Assembly: GCA_016700155.1 (NCBI GenBank)
Contig: CP065001.1
Span: 1,302,001 to 1,366,000 of the forward strand
DNA length: 64,000 nucleotides
DNA from: Ignavibacteriales bacterium
GTDB taxonomy: Bacteria > Bacteroidota > Ignavibacteria > Ignavibacteriales > Ignavibacteriaceae
Direction of reading: 5' to 3'
Shown: piece by piece, positions 62,763-64,000 of the stretch
Layout of the letters: each line of letters starts with the position of its first letter
How positions within the stretch are numbered: the stretch's first letter is position 1
The notes under the pieces: generated by a model
Seen by the model: only the letters and a program-made list of their open reading frames with translations
Database searches by the model: none
What the model was told of the DNA's origin: nothing
Translations under genes and position numbers: made by a program

Positions 62763-63272
62763 ATGATGATAATCAAGATCAGCAGTCTCAGTGACGGTGA
62801 ACATAACTTTGAATTTATTGAGAAGTCAGAAAATGTTGGTCTTACAAATCCATTTGAGGGTGATACCCGCATAGTTCTGAAGTTAAGGAAAACTCATTCC
62901 CAGGTTATTATTGACAATGAGCTTTCAATTAACTGTGGTTTTGAATGCGACAGGTGTGGTACTGAGTTCAAGCAGAACATTGTAACCAACTACCAGATAG
63001 TTTATTTGTTTGGAAAAGAGCCTGTTGAAAGTGATGCGGTCAATGTAATTTATCTGCCAGTTGATGCAGATAAAATCGATCTTAAACCTGAGATAATTGA
63101 TTACGCTACACTTGCTGTACCTATGAAAAAATTATGCCGGGAAGATTGTAAAGGACTTTGTTACAAATGCGGAAAGAACCTGAATGCAGGTGAATGCGGC
63201 TGCTCTGAAAACACAACAGATATCAGGTGGCAGCCATTAGCAGATTTGAAAGATAAATTAAATAAAAAATAA
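62763..63272 (+). CDS. yceD: YceD/DUF177 family protein
   Basis: This 169-residue protein is a DUF177 member, tied in several bacteria to 23S rRNA accumulation and ribosome biogenesis. It has a FECDRCGTEF cysteine pair and a C-terminal LCREDCKGLCYKCGKNLNAGECGC cluster that probably binds zinc. The yceD-rpmF-plsX order seen here is the conserved arrangement, which supports the call. Two adjacent ATGs at the start (62763, 62766) are equivalent. Confidence 0.88.
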   Translation: MMIIKISSLSDGEHNFEFIEKSENVGLTNPFEGDTRIVLKLRKTHSQVIIDNELSINCGFECDRCGTEFKQNIVTNYQIVYLFGKEPVESDAVNVIYLPVDADKIDLKPEIIDYATLAVPMKKLCREDCKGLCYKCGKNLNAGECGCSENTTDIRWQPLADLKDKLNKK

Positions 63273-63286
63273 ATAACGGAACTACA

Positions 63287-63466
63287 ATGCCAAATCCAAA
63301 ACGTAAGTGGTCTAAAAGCAGAAGAGACAAAAGAAGAACACATTACAAAGCAACTGTACCTGCATTAAGCACCTGCTCTCATTGCGGTGAAATGAAATTA
63401 TCTCATCGTGCCTGTCCTTCTTGCGGTTACTACAACGAACGATCAATGTTTTTACCGAAAAGCTAA
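63287..63466 (+). CDS. rpmF: Ribosomal protein bL32
   Basis: This 59-residue large-subunit protein reads MPNPKRKWSKSRRDKRRTH, then VPALSTCSHCGEMKLSHRACPSCGYYNERSM. The two CxxC pairs (CSHC, CPSC) make it the zinc-ribbon form. It lies 14 bases after yceD and 17 before plsX. It is the usual second gene of the cluster. Confidence 0.97.
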   Translation: MPNPKRKWSKSRRDKRRTHYKATVPALSTCSHCGEMKLSHRACPSCGYYNERSMFLPKS

Positions 63467-63483
63467 CTCATTAGTTTTTATTA

Positions 63484-64000
63484 ATGAGCAATTCCGATCC
63501 ATTACCCGGAAAATGCAGAATAGTGGTTGATGCTATGGGGGGCGATTTCGCCCCTCAGAATGCTGTTTTAGGCGCACTACAAGCATTTGAGGAACGAAAA
63601 GATTTTGAATTGACTTTAGTAGGTGATGAAAAAAAAATTTTGCAAGTGATCAAATCCAACAACCTCAACCAATCGGGAATAAATCTACATCGCACCTCTG
63701 AAATAATTGAAATGTCAGACAATCCTACCACAGCAATTAAGAAAAAGACAGATTCATCAATCGTTATCGGTGCTACACTTGTAAGAGATAAAAAAGCAGA
63801 TGCCTTCGTTAGTGCCGGCAATACGGGTGCGATGATGGCTGCTTCAACATTGATAATCGGAAGGATTGCTGGTGTGGGCAGACCTACAATTGGGGCCTTG
63901 ATGCCGAATGAGTCCGGGGTTTGTGCACTGTTTGATGTTGGTGCAAGTGTTGATTCAAAACCAAGACACTTACTTGAATATGCAGTGATGGGATCAATTT
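63484..64000 (+). CDS. plsX: Phosphate acyltransferase PlsX (3' end cut by window)
   Basis: This is the first 172 codons of PlsX, which makes acyl-phosphate from acyl-ACP for phospholipid synthesis. It has the N-terminal IVVDAMGGDFAPQNAVLGA, DNPTTAIKKKTDSSIVIGATLVRDKKADAFVSAGNTGA and RPTIGALMP signatures. The frame runs open to the last base. Fatty acid genes usually follow, but they are outside the window. Confidence 0.96.
   Translation, partial: MSNSDPLPGKCRIVVDAMGGDFAPQNAVLGALQAFEERKDFELTLVGDEKKILQVIKSNNLNQSGINLHRTSEIIEMSDNPTTAIKKKTDSSIVIGATLVRDKKADAFVSAGNTGAMMAASTLIIGRIAGVGRPTIGALMPNESGVCALFDVGASVDSKPRHLLEYAVMGSI

Noticed and set aside
1..64000. CRISPR arrays, rRNA and tRNA genes
   Set aside because: No regularly spaced repeats, tRNA T-loop signatures or rRNA-like segments were seen in the intergenic regions.

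Overview
The window is AT-rich, densely coded bacterial DNA with many short gene overlaps. It most resembles the FCB group, and within it the Ignavibacteria/Chlorobi side of Bacteroidota. The evidence is a type IX secretion C-terminal sorting domain containing YPNPFNPST (59608-60069), a TonB receptor/DUF4249 pair, lipoproteins with Bacteroidota-like signals, and TAnnTTTG-type promoter motifs. The species cannot be named from the sequence alone. No rRNA, tRNA or CRISPR array was seen.

Region by region. 1-4181 (minus): the 5' part of mdh, an RsbW-like anti-sigma kinase, an outer-membrane barrel that appears to start at a non-ATG codon, and a fibronectin-III lipoprotein. 4290-8850 (plus): nuoABCDEF for complex I, closed by a strong terminator with no nuoG-N. 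8867-15728 (minus): ferritin, then a four-gene surface operon (TonB receptor, DUF4249 lipoprotein, two duplicated PEGA/propeller lipoproteins). 16092-22287: UvrD-like helicase, a phosphofructokinase with pyrophosphate-type residues, an Na+ symporter with a 36-residue small partner, and a fatty acid hydroxylase-like protein.

22392-37268 (plus) is the most interesting metabolic block. A GH9 glucanase is followed by what looks like an exopolysaccharide synthesis/export operon: RecA/KaiC-like ATPase with a GGDEF-like tail, TPR + beta-barrel exporter, processive GT2 synthase, single-TM protein, two proteins with a GATase1-like and a degenerate deacetylase-like domain, and a large PAS/hybrid kinase with an eroded ATP-binding domain. 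Several proteins keep a fold but lack its catalytic residues, which suggests a sensory or scaffold-based control system.

37495-46529 is an SOS-mutagenesis island: lexA, an outer-membrane protein, an ImuC/DnaE2-type polymerase split into two genes with the C-terminal half upstream of the N-terminal half, an AbiE-type toxin-antitoxin pair, DUF72, a DUF559 nuclease gene bounded by perfect 24-bp inverted repeats, and dinB. The DnaE N-half also carries an in-frame palindromic repeat.

46532-59374 (mostly minus) is housekeeping: HIT protein, NtrC-type regulator, acyl-CoA carboxylase and dehydrogenase, MeaB GTPase, epimerase, NadD, PrsW protease and a NatAB-type ABC exporter. 59608-62426 encodes a minimal T9SS-tagged protein and a Cthe_2159-like carbohydrate-binding protein. 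The window ends in the conserved yceD-rpmF-plsX cluster.
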